In this document: piece after piece, positions 24,177 to 34,242 of the stretch
How positions within the stretch are numbered: the stretch's first letter is position 1
Layout: every line of letters begins with the position of its first letter
DNA from: Selenomonadaceae bacterium
GTDB lineage: Bacteria > Bacillota > Negativicutes > Selenomonadales > Selenomonadaceae
DNA length: 46,559 bases
Direction: 5' to 3'
NCBI GenBank assembly: GCA_017484005.1
Contig: JAFUTY010000024.1
Location: forward strand, 1 to 46,559
Position numbers and translations under genes: made by a program
Notes under the pieces: model-generated
Seen by the model: the letters and a program-made list of their open reading frames with translations, nothing else
What the model was told of the DNA's origin: nothing
The model's database searches: none

Positions 24177-25463
24177 ATGTCAAGTGTTGTAATCACTGGA
24201 ACGCAATGGGGCGATGAGGGTAAAGGGAAAATCGTTGATTATCTCGCGTCGCAGGCTGATACCGTCGTGAGATATCAAGGCGGCTCGAATGCTGGTCATA
24301 CTGTCGTTGTGAATGGAGAGGAGTTCAAACTTCGACTTCTGCCGTCTGGAATCATTCACGAGGGCGCGGAATGTGTCATTGCGAATGGAGTTGTATTTGA
24401 TCCGCAAACTTTTTTGGAAGAAATTGATTCGATGTCGCAGCGTGGAATCGATGTCTCGCGAATCAAAATCTCGAATCGTGCGCATGTTGTCATGCCGTAT
24501 CATCGAATTATGGATGGCGCGTTTGAAAATCGATTGGGCGATCGAAAAATCGGAACGACTAAGCGTGGAATTGGTCCTTGCTACGCTGATAAAATGGATA
24601 GAATTGGAATTCGAGTCTGCGATTTGATTGATCCGGAAGAATTTCGATCGAAGTTGAAAGTGAATCTCGAGTTCAAAAATGAAATTCTCACGAAAATTTA
24701 TGGAGAATCTCCTCTCGATTTCGACAAAATTTTAGCGGAATATGAATCTTATGCTGAGAGAATTCGTCCATTTGTAACCGATACAATCTCGCTTTTGAAT
24801 AGAGAAATCGCCGAAAATCGAAAAATTTTATTCGAGGGAGCACAGGCGACAATGCTCGATATCGATTATGGAACTTATCCATATGTCACGGCGAGCCATC
24901 CAGTATCGGGCGGAGTTGGAGTTGGAGCTGGAGTTGCACCTCGAAAAATCGATCGAGTAGTTGGAGTTGTAAAAGCATATTGCACCAGAGTCGGCGAAGG
25001 TCCATTCCCAACTGAGCAGTTGAATGAAATCGGAGATCGAATTCGCGAGGCGGGACATGAATTTGGAACGGTGACTGGAAGACCTCGACGCACTGGCTGG
25101 CTCGATGCTTGCGTTGTGAAATATGCAGGACAGCTTTCCGGAATCGATTACATGGCTGTCACGCGTCTCGATATTCTTGACAGTTTCGACGAAATCAAAA
25201 TGTGCGTGGGATATAAACTCAATGGAAAAATTCTCGATGAAATTCCAGCGAGCTTAAAAATTCTTGCGAAAGTTGAGCCGGTTTATGAAACTTTCGAGGG
25301 CTGGAAATCTGACATCAGCGGAATTCGAAAATATGACGATCTTCCATTAAACGCGAAAAAATATCTCGAGAGAATGAGTGAAGTGACTGGAATTTCCTTA
25401 GGAATTATTTCAGTTGGTGCAAATCGAGATCAGACGATCGTCGTCGCTGAGAATATTTTCTGA
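24177..25463 (+). CDS. purA: adenylosuccinate synthetase
   Basis: 428 residues, full length. It joins IMP and aspartate with GTP to form adenylosuccinate, which PurB then converts to AMP. Motifs: GTQWGDEGKGKIVDYLA with the phosphate loop and catalytic Asp/His (about 8-24), GGSNAGHTVV (about 36-45), IGTTKRGIGPCYADK (about 122-136), FEGAQATMLDIDYGTYPYVT (about 220-239) and GRPRRTGWLD (about 301-310). ATG at 24177, 12 nt after the purB tail stop, with AAGGAG upstream. A strong terminator follows. Confidence 0.97.
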   Translation: MSSVVITGTQWGDEGKGKIVDYLASQADTVVRYQGGSNAGHTVVVNGEEFKLRLLPSGIIHEGAECVIANGVVFDPQTFLEEIDSMSQRGIDVSRIKISNRAHVVMPYHRIMDGAFENRLGDRKIGTTKRGIGPCYADKMDRIGIRVCDLIDPEEFRSKLKVNLEFKNEILTKIYGESPLDFDKILAEYESYAERIRPFVTDTISLLNREIAENRKILFEGAQATMLDIDYGTYPYVTASHPVSGGVGVGAGVAPRKIDRVVGVVKAYCTRVGEGPFPTEQLNEIGDRIREAGHEFGTVTGRPRRTGWLDACVVKYAGQLSGIDYMAVTRLDILDSFDEIKMCVGYKLNGKILDEIPASLKILAKVEPVYETFEGWKSDISGIRKYDDLPLNAKKYLERMSEVTGISLGIISVGANRDQTIVVAENIF

Positions 25464-25485
25464 AAAAATTCTTCGGAAATAAAAA

Positions 25486-25527
25486 GAGATCCCCGATAGA
25501 TCGGAAATGATCTGTCGGGGATCTTTT
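25486..25527 (+). terminator. rho-independent terminator of purA
   Basis: GATCCCCGATAGATC pairs with GATCTGTCGGGGATC around a short loop, with A-run before and T-run after. It is 24 nt past the purA stop. Confidence 0.9.
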
Positions 25528-25621
25528 TCATTCGGAAATCTTTTTTCTGAAATTTGAAAAGGATATCAATCAAACAAATTGAATTCTGCAATTATCAAAT
25601 TTATTGAGAGGAGGCTTTGAA

Positions 25622-26548
25622 ATGTTTTCAATCAGATCGGTTTTCATTTTTCTAATTGCTTCCATGATCATGGCGGCAGGCTGTGGATCGAAAGATCTAA
25701 CGCTTGCAACAGGAAATCAAGTCAGTTCATTTCACAGATTTGGAGTTGCAATTGCCGAGATTCTCAGTCAATCAGGAATTCCAGTCGTCGCACAAACTAC
25801 TGAAGGATCAGTCAACAATGTTCAACTTTTAAGGGATAAGCAGGTCGATCTCGCGCTGGTTCAAAATGACATTGCATTTTATGCAGAGAATGGAATCGAA
25901 ATGTTCGAGGGAGATCCAGTTACAAATCTTCGTGGAATTGCGACGCTGTATCCTCTATCATGTCATTTTGTAACGCTGGCATCTTCCGAAATCAATGATA
26001 TCGAATCTCTCCGCGGAAAAAAAGTTTCTGTCGGTGGAATTGGAAGAGCTGATATCACGAATTCACGACAGATTCTCGATATTTACGGAATCAGTTTCGA
26101 CGATATCGAAGTTTTCAATTTGTCACAGCAGGAATCTCTAGAATCGCTGAAAAATGGAGAAATCGATGCGGCTTTTATCACGACAGTCGCGCCGGCTGGT
26201 TTTATCACAGAATTCGCAAATCAAACTCCGATTAAAATGCTGCCTTTGAGCGACGAGCAGATTGGAAATCTCACGACGAAATATCCATATTATACAAAGA
26301 CAGTTCTGCCGTCGCAAATTTATCCAGGGATTCAGAATGAAATTCCAACTGTTTCAGTCAAAGCAATGCTTGTCGCGACGAATCGATTGTATGACGATGA
26401 TGCTTACAAAATCACCGAGACTCTATTCACCAATACAGATCGATTCATTTCAGTTCATCCAATTGGCAAAACGATCAAACGAGATTCCGCTCGATCTGGA
26501 ATGTCGATTCAAATGCATGAAGGCGCAAATCGATTTTTCAATGAATGA
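25622..26548 (+). CDS. TAXI-family TRAP transporter solute receptor (lipoprotein), divergent copy
   Basis: 308 residues. The lipoprotein signal MFSIRSVFIFLIASMIMAAGC places it in the envelope. The TAXI fold is clear from VNNVQLLRDKQVDLALVQNDIAFYA, LRGIATLYPLSCHFVTLASS, LRGKKVSVGG and KYPYYTKTVLP. The usual GGTAGTYYPVGG ligand motif is replaced by ATGNQVSSFHRFG, so the ligand may differ from that of the downstream paralog. No TRAP permease is in the window. The ATG at 25622 follows GAGAGGAGG by 7 nt, preferred over an ATG 18 nt earlier. Its 3' end founds the repeat array downstream. Confidence 0.85.
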   Translation: MFSIRSVFIFLIASMIMAAGCGSKDLTLATGNQVSSFHRFGVAIAEILSQSGIPVVAQTTEGSVNNVQLLRDKQVDLALVQNDIAFYAENGIEMFEGDPVTNLRGIATLYPLSCHFVTLASSEINDIESLRGKKVSVGGIGRADITNSRQILDIYGISFDDIEVFNLSQQESLESLKNGEIDAAFITTVAPAGFITEFANQTPIKMLPLSDEQIGNLTTKYPYYTKTVLPSQIYPGIQNEIPTVSVKAMLVATNRLYDDDAYKITETLFTNTDRFISVHPIGKTIKRDSARSGMSIQMHEGANRFFNE

Positions 26549-27115
26549 TTCAGATTTCTCGAGACAGTTGATTCGAAGAAATTCTCTCAATTTAAGAAGG
26601 ATTTTAATTGAGTAAATCGGAAATCTCACGATGAAATATCCATGGAACTCTATTCACAAATACAGATCGATTCAATTCACTTTATTAAATCGGCGAATTG
26701 ATTTCTCAATGAATGATTCAGATTTCTTGAGACAGTTGATTCGAAAAAATTCCCTCAATTTTAGAAGGATTTCAATCGAGTAAATCGGAAATCTCACGAT
26801 GAAATATCCATGGAACTCTATTCACAAATATAGATCGATTCAATTCACTTTATTAAATCGGCGAATTGATTTCTCAATGAATGATTCAGATTTCTTGAGA
26901 CAGTTGATTCGAAAAAATTCCCTCAATTTAAGAGGGATTTCACTCGAGTAAATCGGAAATCTCACGATGAAATATCCATGAAACTCAATTCACCAATACA
27001 GATCGATTCAATTCACTTCATTAAATCGGTGAATTGATTTCTCAATGAATGATTCAGATTTCTTGAGACAGTTGATTCGAAAAAATTCCCTCAATTTTAG
27101 AAGGAATTCACTCGC
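26541..27115. repeat. 168-bp tandem repeat, three full copies plus a partial fourth
   Basis: Units begin at 26541, 26709, 26877 and 27045, each with ATGAATGATTCAGATTTCT, an exact 168-bp period. The first unit overlaps the stop of the TAXI gene. Within the unit, words such as GGAAATCTCACGA..AAATATCCAT and CTATTCACnAATACAGATCG match that gene's own 3' part, in order but with the sequence between removed, so the unit is a collapsed copy of the gene end. Start and stop codons are scattered and no gene is supported here. The array fills the 650-bp gap before the second TAXI gene. Confidence 0.9.
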
Positions 27116-27195
27116 ACAAATTGAATTTCTCGGGTCGAGAATGGATTATCGCCCGCTCGCTTTTATCAGAAATTTTTGCAGCGGGAGGAATCACA

Positions 27196-28164
27196 ATGTT
27201 TTCATTCAAGTCTTTCACCAAATTTTTCACTGCGGCTGTCACGATGTTTGCAGTCACAGCGATGGTCACTGGCTGCGGCAATCAAGATGAACAGGGCAAA
27301 CGATTCATCAATATCGCAACCGGCGGAACTGCTGGCACTTATTATCCAGTTGGAGGCGCAATTGCTGAGATTATCAACAAAAATATGCCCGATGTGAATG
27401 CTTCGGCGCAATCGACGAGCGCATCTGTTGCAAATATCAATATGCTCAAAGATGGACAGGTCGAGCTTGCGATTATCCAAAATGATATCGCTTTCTATGC
27501 ATCGAACGGCACAGAGATGTTTGCGAATAATCGAGTTCAAGATCTCCGCGGACTTGCAACACTTTATCCCGAGACTTGCCAATTCGTGACGCTTGCATCT
27601 TCCGGAATCACTGATATTTCCGCTCTCAAGGGAAAGAAAGTTGCTGTTGGTGCGGCTGGATCTGGAGCTGAAGCGAACGCTCGACAGATTCTCGAATCAT
27701 ATGGAATCACTTATGACGATGTCGAAGAGCAATATCTTTCATTCGCGGAAGGCGCAGCAGCTCTCAAAGATGGAGTTGTCGATGCAGCATTTGTAACGGC
27801 TGGAGCTCCAACTGCGTCGATTCAAGACGTTGCGACTCAAAATCCAATTCGAATTCTTTCAATCGGTGACGAACAAATCTCCATTTTGACTTCCAAATAT
27901 CCATATTATACCAAGACAGTTATCGATGCAGGAACTTACACTGGATTCGATGAAAGTGCTCAATCGGTTTCAGTCATGGCAATGCTCGTCGCGACAAATC
28001 GCATGTCAGATGACGATGGATACAACATCACCAAAGCTCTGTTCTCGAATACCGATCGTCTCGAAGCCGCGCATGCAGTCGGCAAATTTATCAAGAAAGA
28101 AACTGCTCGCGATGGAATGCCTATCGGTATGAATGAAGGCGCATCCAAATTCTTCAACGAATAA
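27196..28164 (+). CDS. TAXI-family TRAP transporter solute receptor (lipoprotein), canonical copy
   Basis: 322 residues. Signal with lipobox VTAMVTGC. The canonical TAXI ligand motif IATGGTAGTYYPVGGAIAEII lies at about 37-57; QVELAIIQNDIAFYA, LYPETCQFVTLASSG, GAAGSGAEANARQILESYG and SKYPYYTKTVI follow. The receptor would bind a small carboxylate or amino-acid-like ligand and hand it to a TRAP permease, which is not in the window. The ATG at 27196 has GGGAGGA 6 nt upstream; the open frame reaches further back but through repeat-derived sequence. Confidence 0.9.
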   Translation: MFSFKSFTKFFTAAVTMFAVTAMVTGCGNQDEQGKRFINIATGGTAGTYYPVGGAIAEIINKNMPDVNASAQSTSASVANINMLKDGQVELAIIQNDIAFYASNGTEMFANNRVQDLRGLATLYPETCQFVTLASSGITDISALKGKKVAVGAAGSGAEANARQILESYGITYDDVEEQYLSFAEGAAALKDGVVDAAFVTAGAPTASIQDVATQNPIRILSIGDEQISILTSKYPYYTKTVIDAGTYTGFDESAQSVSVMAMLVATNRMSDDDGYNITKALFSNTDRLEAAHAVGKFIKKETARDGMPIGMNEGASKFFNE

Positions 28165-28184
28165 TTCAATCAATAATTCAATCC

Positions 28185-28682
28185 ATGTCCCTCTTGCGGG
28201 CGAAATCCAATTCGACTTTGAAAAAATTTCTGATACTCGCAATCTCAATTTCACTCGCGATCGCCGATATTTTTTCAACTGAAACTTTTGCAATTGTTTC
28301 AAACGGAAAAATTTTGGGCGGATCTCCAATGAAAGATGAAATTCCCTTCACGATCAAATTTATCCATTCCGTTCAAAAAACTCCAGTCTATGAAGATCTA
28401 ATCGCAACGCGGGATCATTTTGAACTCAAGCGGACGCGATATCAATCTTTTGGCGTTGGACTTCCATTTCTCGAATCGGAAGGAATTTTTCATCGTGAGG
28501 GGGATTTTTTCATTTTCGACAACATGAATCGACGATTTGAAAATTTATCACTTCGAACTGGAGTTGGAACTCAATTGACAATCTTTTTAGATAGACGTCA
28601 GATAAATTTATACCAACTCGTTCCAAATGGTACAAAAATCGATCTGATTGTCGATCCACTTTGGAAAATTTTGTGGAGGTGA
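28185..28682 (+). CDS. DUF1850-domain protein, TAXI-associated
   Basis: 165 residues with an N-terminal membrane/export segment (FLILAISISLAIADIFS). The body, PFTIKFIHSVQKTPVYEDL ... FELKRTRYQSFGVGLPF, matches DUF1850, small proteins typically encoded between TAXI receptors and fused TRAP permeases. This supports a TRAP-related role, but the permease is missing here. The ATG at 28185 has no clear Shine-Dalgarno site, so it may depend on coupling with the gene 20 nt upstream, or start at the TTG a few codons later. Confidence 0.8.
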   Translation: MSLLRAKSNSTLKKFLILAISISLAIADIFSTETFAIVSNGKILGGSPMKDEIPFTIKFIHSVQKTPVYEDLIATRDHFELKRTRYQSFGVGLPFLESEGIFHREGDFFIFDNMNRRFENLSLRTGVGTQLTIFLDRRQINLYQLVPNGTKIDLIVDPLWKILWR

Positions 28683-28685
28683 TTT

Positions 28686-29489
28686 TTGGTGAAATTGTTT
28701 CTCGGGAAAAAAGTTGGTGTGAGTCTCGAAGAAAAATCTCTTCCATATTTCAAATTTTATGAGCAGCCGATGGCTGAAATTCCTCAAGAAAAAATCGCGT
28801 TGATCGATCAACCGTCGAAAATTCAAGCAGTTCCATTCGATAAAAAGGATCTATTTCTCGCTGGAAATGATTCAGATTTCTGTCAATTGGGATATGGAAT
28901 TGCGGAAGATGGAACTGGATTTGTTGCGAATGAAACTTACATGCCTGGAATTTCCGGCGAAATGCTCGATTGGTGGTTTCCATGGCACAGCGTGGGATCT
29001 GATCTTCGATACAAAATTTGGGATGCGGAGGATCATTATTTCGCGCGAGCTGACAAGGCTGATTATGTTTGCGATCCAAAAATTCCAGTGAATCAGAAAA
29101 CTTGGGGAGTTTATCATCACATTCTCGAGGATGTTGGGGCTGGAGCAAGTCCGCTGGTGATCCATTTCATGAGCCCGAGCGATTTTGGATTCGATGCAAA
29201 GATTGTCGGAACTGAGAAATGTCAATCGCTCGTTGCAGGAATCGGTGCGGGAGATTGTGCCGCTGCAATGACTCATAAATGGTATCCATACAAAGATGGA
29301 GTCATGTTCTGCTCGAGATTTTGGATTGGCTTGGCGGAAGTCGATGGAAAAATCGTCAAAACTTTGCCGAATGGTGTAAAACTTCCAATTGAAATTCCTC
29401 GAGGACTGTTTGCTCATAACATCAAAGAATTTTCGAATCTCGCCAAAATTCTCCCTGAAGTTTATTCCGAGAATCGCGACAACTTCTAA
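28686..29489 (+). CDS. DAPG hydrolase / phloretin hydrolase family protein
   Basis: 267 residues, soluble. The features YMPGISGEMLDWWFPWHSVGSDLRYKIWDAEDHY (about 94-127), VVIHFMSPSDFGFD and ALGAGDCAAAMTHKWYPYKDGVMFCSRFWIG-like segments fit the DAPG hydrolase (PhlG-type) family, zinc enzymes that cleave carbon-carbon bonds in acylated phenols. Candidate metal ligands are the His in PWH, EDH and HHILE plus the conserved Glu residues. The true substrate is unknown. The start is TTG 28686 or GTG 28689; both follow GGAGGTGA, which overlaps the DUF1850 stop, so it is coupled to that gene. Confidence 0.75.
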   Translation: MVKLFLGKKVGVSLEEKSLPYFKFYEQPMAEIPQEKIALIDQPSKIQAVPFDKKDLFLAGNDSDFCQLGYGIAEDGTGFVANETYMPGISGEMLDWWFPWHSVGSDLRYKIWDAEDHYFARADKADYVCDPKIPVNQKTWGVYHHILEDVGAGASPLVIHFMSPSDFGFDAKIVGTEKCQSLVAGIGAGDCAAAMTHKWYPYKDGVMFCSRFWIGLAEVDGKIVKTLPNGVKLPIEIPRGLFAHNIKEFSNLAKILPEVYSENRDNF

Positions 29490-29499
29490 TAATAAAGCA

Positions 29500-29541
29500 A
29501 AAGATCCCGGGGATCGAAAATGATTCTCGGGATCTTTTTTT
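29500..29541 (+). terminator. rho-independent terminator after the DAPG-hydrolase-like gene
   Basis: AAAGATCCCG and CGGGATCTTT arms around a short loop with a seven-T run. Same A-GATCC type as the other terminators in the window. Confidence 0.9.
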
Positions 29542-29557
29542 GATCGGGAGTGATTTT

Positions 29558-30319
29558 TTGAGATATCTGAATCTGGTTTTGATTGGAATTTTGAACACTG
29601 AGCCGGAGGATTCAATCGATTATCGAATCGCGAAATTTCTGCTGGAGCACATCACGGAATTTGAAAAATTCAATGCAACTCGAATCGCGACGGAGTGCAA
29701 TGTTTCAAAGGCAGCGATCACTAGATTTTGTAAACACATCGGGCTCGAGGATTTTTTGGATCTGCAAATCATGTATCGAGTCTCTAACAATTCAACTCGA
29801 CGAACAAAATTTCAATTCGAAGGACGAGGAGATTCACAAAATATCGGGCTCGATTTTTTAGAATCCTCGAAGCGAGTCATTGAAACTCTCGAATCGCGAA
29901 TCGATTGGAAAATTCTCGATGAACTGGTCGAGGATATTCGAAAATTTGATCGAGTTGCGACTTTTGGACATATGCATTCTGGAAACATCGCGATGAATCT
30001 GCAGCATGATATTTTCATCGCCGGCAAATATCTATTCAGCTCGCATCGATTTGGAGTTCAGCGAGATTTTATTTTGAACGCCGATTCAAAGACTTTGATC
30101 ATAATTTTCAGTGCGACGGGAGATTATCTCGATCGAACATTTCCAATGGAATTCAAAACTTCCGCGCGAATTTATCTAATCACAGTTTCAAAAATTGATC
30201 CGAAGCCGAATGTGTATCGAACAATCGATCTCTGTTCGCGATTCGATTATGCAACGTCAATTCTCGCGATGCAGGAATATGCAAATTTGATCGCGTTGAA
30301 ATTCAATTCCCTCGAATGA
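29558..30319 (+). CDS. RpiR/MurR-family transcriptional regulator
   Basis: 253 residues. The N-terminal HTH_6 domain is NATRIATECNVSKAAITRFCKHIGLEDFLDLQ (about 43-75). The C-terminal SIS domain (about 120-245) includes VATFGHMHSGNIAMNL and TLIIIFSATGDYLDRT, which in this family binds a phosphosugar. The TTG at 29558 is chosen because GGGAGTGA precedes it; the longer frame would start inside the upstream terminator's T-run. The gene precedes a 6-phospho-beta-glucosidase, and a palindrome lies between them, so local control of that gene in response to a phosphosugar is likely. Confidence 0.85.
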   Translation: MRYLNLVLIGILNTEPEDSIDYRIAKFLLEHITEFEKFNATRIATECNVSKAAITRFCKHIGLEDFLDLQIMYRVSNNSTRRTKFQFEGRGDSQNIGLDFLESSKRVIETLESRIDWKILDELVEDIRKFDRVATFGHMHSGNIAMNLQHDIFIAGKYLFSSHRFGVQRDFILNADSKTLIIIFSATGDYLDRTFPMEFKTSARIYLITVSKIDPKPNVYRTIDLCSRFDYATSILAMQEYANLIALKFNSLE

Positions 30320-30340
30320 ATCGGGGGATTTTTTATTTGG

Positions 30341-31902
<1,562 letters not shown>

Positions 31903-31907
31903 AATCC

Positions 31908-32000
31908 TCGACGTAAAAATTGTTCAATGGTAAACTTCACTTCATAGGTAATTCAACGAAAAGAAAGCCTATAGATCCGCGATGGATTTATAGGCTTTTT
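31908..32000 (+). promoter_or_regulatory. promoter and attenuator-like leader 1 (upstream of Sbp-like paralog)
   Basis: TCGACG (31908-31913), 17 nt, TAAACT (31931-31936) form a plausible promoter. The leader then holds ATAGG (31944-31948), able to pair with CCTAT (31968-31972), while GCCTATA (31967-31973) can instead pair with TATAGGC (31989-31995), followed by five T. The two structures exclude each other, the layout of a transcription attenuator or small riboswitch. The same plan and words (ATAGGT-ATTC-GAAAGCCT) recur before the next gene. I could not match it to a known riboswitch class. Confidence 0.55.
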
Positions 32001-32015
32001 GTATTGTCAAATTCT

Positions 32016-32028
32016 GGGGGGGGGGGGG
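32016..32028 (+). repeat. G13 homopolymer at the ribosome site of the Sbp-like paralog
   Basis: Thirteen G end 8 nt before the ATG at 32037, exactly where a Shine-Dalgarno site belongs, and no other site is visible. It is followed by CAGTTTTT, the same flank as three of the GT2 tracts. Length changes could alter translation or the leader. Confidence 0.85.
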
Positions 32029-32036
32029 CAGTTTTT

Positions 32037-33053
32037 ATGTGTAGACTTGAAAAATTTTTGGGATTGATCTTTCTGCTATTCATGACGCTCACTGTTGAAG
32101 GCTGTGGAGATAAATCCGATGACAAGGCAAAGGAATTTCTCAACGTGTCATACGATCCAACGCGCGAACTTTTTGCGACTTACAACGATCGATTTGGTTT
32201 GCATTGGCATGAACTCACCGGCGAATATATCTTGTTTTTGAATTCGCATGGCGGTTCATGGAATCAAGCGCAGGAAGTCATTGAGGGACGCCAGGCTGAT
32301 GTTGTATCGCTCGCGCTCGCGTCAGATGTTGATAAAATTTGTCGGGCTGGATTGATTAAGCCGGATTGGATCAAGCAATTTCCATATAATTCCGCGCCAT
32401 ATACATCGACAATTGTCTTTTTAGTTCGAAAGGGAAATCCAAAGAATATACAGGATTGGGATGATTTGACTCGCGAGGATGTCTCGATTGTCATGCCTAA
32501 TCCAAAAAATTCCGGCGGCTCAAGATTGGGATATTTGTCAGCTTGGGAATTTGCTCGGCGAAAATTCAATGGCGATCAAGAGCAAATTCTGAATTTCATG
32601 CATGACATTTTTGCAAATGTTGTCGCGCTTGATATTGGTCCTCGAAATTCAGTTCAATTGTTTGTCGAACGGCAGCAGGGCGATGTGTTTATTGCGTGGG
32701 AAAATGAGGCTCTAATGACGATGAAAAAGCGCGGTGGATATTTTGATCTTATTAGACCGAGCATTTCGATTTTAGCCGAGCCATCTGTCGCGATTGTTGA
32801 TCAAGTTGTCGATAATCGGGGCACTCGAAAAGTCGCAGAGGAATATATTCGATATCTATATTCACCGGAAGGACAGGAGATTATCGCGCGAAATTTCTAT
32901 CGTCCGCGAGATCCAGAAATCGCTCAAAAATATTCAGAAATCTTTAAGCCGATCAATTTTTTCACGATCGAAGAAGCATTTGGAAGCTGGGAAAAAGCTC
33001 AGCAGGATCATTTTTCGACGGGCGGAACTTTCGATCAAATCTACCATAACTAA
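32037..33053 (+). CDS. sulfate/thiosulfate-binding-protein-like lipoprotein, diverged paralog
   Basis: 338 residues. Lipoprotein signal [23 protein letters not shown]. The body keeps the Sbp frame: [69 protein letters not shown]. But oxyanion-site segments are altered relative to the next gene: [10 protein letters not shown] for [23 protein letters not shown] for [13 protein letters not shown], and GPRNSVQLF for GARGATTSF. It may bind a different oxyanion or a sulfonate. A frame open to 31920 reads through the terminator and G-tract and is rejected as the start. The tract at its ribosome site could make its expression variable. Confidence 0.85.
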   Translation: MCRLEKFLGLIFLLFMTLTVEGCGDKSDDKAKEFLNVSYDPTRELFATYNDRFGLHWHELTGEYILFLNSHGGSWNQAQEVIEGRQADVVSLALASDVDKICRAGLIKPDWIKQFPYNSAPYTSTIVFLVRKGNPKNIQDWDDLTREDVSIVMPNPKNSGGSRLGYLSAWEFARRKFNGDQEQILNFMHDIFANVVALDIGPRNSVQLFVERQQGDVFIAWENEALMTMKKRGGYFDLIRPSISILAEPSVAIVDQVVDNRGTRKVAEEYIRYLYSPEGQEIIARNFYRPRDPEIAQKYSEIFKPINFFTIEEAFGSWEKAQQDHFSTGGTFDQIYHN

Positions 33054-33060
33054 AAAATTC

Positions 33061-33175
33061 TTGACTTCGATTCAAATTCAAAGTAAATTTCGCAAATCGA
33101 TAGGTCATTCGAAAACGAAAGCCTGCGAGTTCCTTGGACAGATTCCGAGGATCTTGCAGGCTTTTTATTTTTTTT
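33061..33175 (+). promoter_or_regulatory. promoter and attenuator-like leader 2 (upstream of sbp)
   Basis: TTGACT (33061-33066), 17 nt, TAAATT (33084-33089) is a good promoter. The leader repeats the plan of leader 1: ATAGGTCATTC, GAAAGCCT, then GCCTGC (33121-33126) pairing with GCAGGC (33156-33161) before two T-runs. The AGGT arm (33102-33105) can compete for the AGCCT strand. Probably senses sulfur supply for the sulfate uptake genes, by inference from position. Confidence 0.6.
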
Positions 33176-33204
33176 CCGATTCAAATTTGAGAGGAGAGTT
33201 TTCC

Positions 33205-34230
33205 ATGTTCAATTTCAAAAATGCAGTCAAAATTTCATTGTTGGGATCGATTTCCGCGGTTGCAATTCTGTTCGCATCAGGATGCGGCGATGAATCTCAA
33301 GCATCCAACGAATTTTTGAACGTCTCGTATGATCCAACTCGCGAGCTTTTCGCAGCATATAATGACAAATTTGCGCCTCATTGGAAGGAAGTATCGGGCG
33401 AGGATATCACGTTCAATCAATCTCACGGCGGATCTGGAAAACAGGCTCGATCCGTTGTCGAGGGATTGGAAGCAGATGTCGTAACTCTCGCATTGGCTTA
33501 TGATGTTGACGAGATTCAGCAAGCTGGATTGATTCACGAGGGCTGGATAAATAAATTTCCAAACAATTCCGCTCCATACACATCGACAATCGTTTTTCTA
33601 GTTCGAAAAGGAAATCCCAAGAATATTCACGACTGGGATGATTTGATTCGCGATGACGTGTCGATTATCACGCCAAATCCCAAAACGTCCGGCGGAGCTC
33701 GATGGAATTATTTGGCGGCTTGGGAATATGCGCGGCAGAAATTCAACGGCGATGAAAATCAAGTTCGCGATTTCATCAAAAAATTGTTCTCGAATGTTGC
33801 AGTTTTGGATTCTGGAGCTCGCGGAGCTACAACTTCATTCGTTCAACGCGGACAGGGAGATGTCTTGATCGCATGGGAAAACGAGGCTCTGTTATCACTT
33901 CGAGACACGCCGGATGATTATGAAATTGTCACACCGAGTCTCTCGATTCTAGCTGAGCCGTCAGTTGCAGTTGTCGATGAAGTTGTCGATCGCAAGGGAA
34001 CTCGAAAAGTTGCGGAAGAATATATCAATTATCTCTACTCGCCAGTTGGTCAAGAAGTCGCGGCAGAAAATTATTATCGTCCGAGAAATCCTGAAATCGC
34101 GAAAAAATATGAATCGACTTTCAAGCCGTTAAATCTCGTGACAATTGACGAGGCATTCGGCGGCTGGACTAAAGCGCAGGCTGAACATTTTTCCGATGGA
34201 GGAACTTTCGATCAAATTTACCAGAAATGA
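33205..34230 (+). CDS. sulfate ABC transporter substrate-binding lipoprotein
   Basis: 341 residues. Lipobox FASGC after a typical signal. It captures sulfate (or thiosulfate) outside the inner membrane for CysTWA. Canonical Sbp/CysP features: [67 protein letters not shown] with the sulfate-binding Ser-Gly-Gly, GARGATTSF and [14 protein letters not shown] at 33205 with GAGAGGAG upstream; the open frame continues far upstream but through the leader hairpin. First gene of an operon with the permeases, 12 nt before cysT. Confidence 0.93.
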   Translation: MFNFKNAVKISLLGSISAVAILFASGCGDESQASNEFLNVSYDPTRELFAAYNDKFAPHWKEVSGEDITFNQSHGGSGKQARSVVEGLEADVVTLALAYDVDEIQQAGLIHEGWINKFPNNSAPYTSTIVFLVRKGNPKNIHDWDDLIRDDVSIITPNPKTSGGARWNYLAAWEYARQKFNGDENQVRDFIKKLFSNVAVLDSGARGATTSFVQRGQGDVLIAWENEALLSLRDTPDDYEIVTPSLSILAEPSVAVVDEVVDRKGTRKVAEEYINYLYSPVGQEVAAENYYRPRNPEIAKKYESTFKPLNLVTIDEAFGGWTKAQAEHFSDGGTFDQIYQK

Positions 34231-34242
34231 TGGTGGCTTAAT

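Noticed and set aside
26549..27195. Small genes, a CRISPR array or an insertion sequence in the 168-bp repeat region
   Set aside because: The repeats are contiguous without spacers, no transposase is present, and the short frames are fragments of the upstream gene end.
31920..32036. Upstream extension of the Sbp-like gene reading through the G-tract as glycines
   Set aside because: It would translate a terminator hairpin and delay the signal peptide; the ATG at 32037 starts a proper lipoprotein signal.
31944..33175. Leaders as SAM, preQ1, GEMM, fluoride or guanidine riboswitches
   Set aside because: Their conserved core words do not match any of these classes as I know them; left as unassigned attenuator-like leaders.
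32794..33204. Long N-terminal extension of the sbp gene
   Set aside because: It overlaps the preceding gene in another frame and runs through the promoter and leader; GAGAGGAG and the signal peptide fix the start at 33205.
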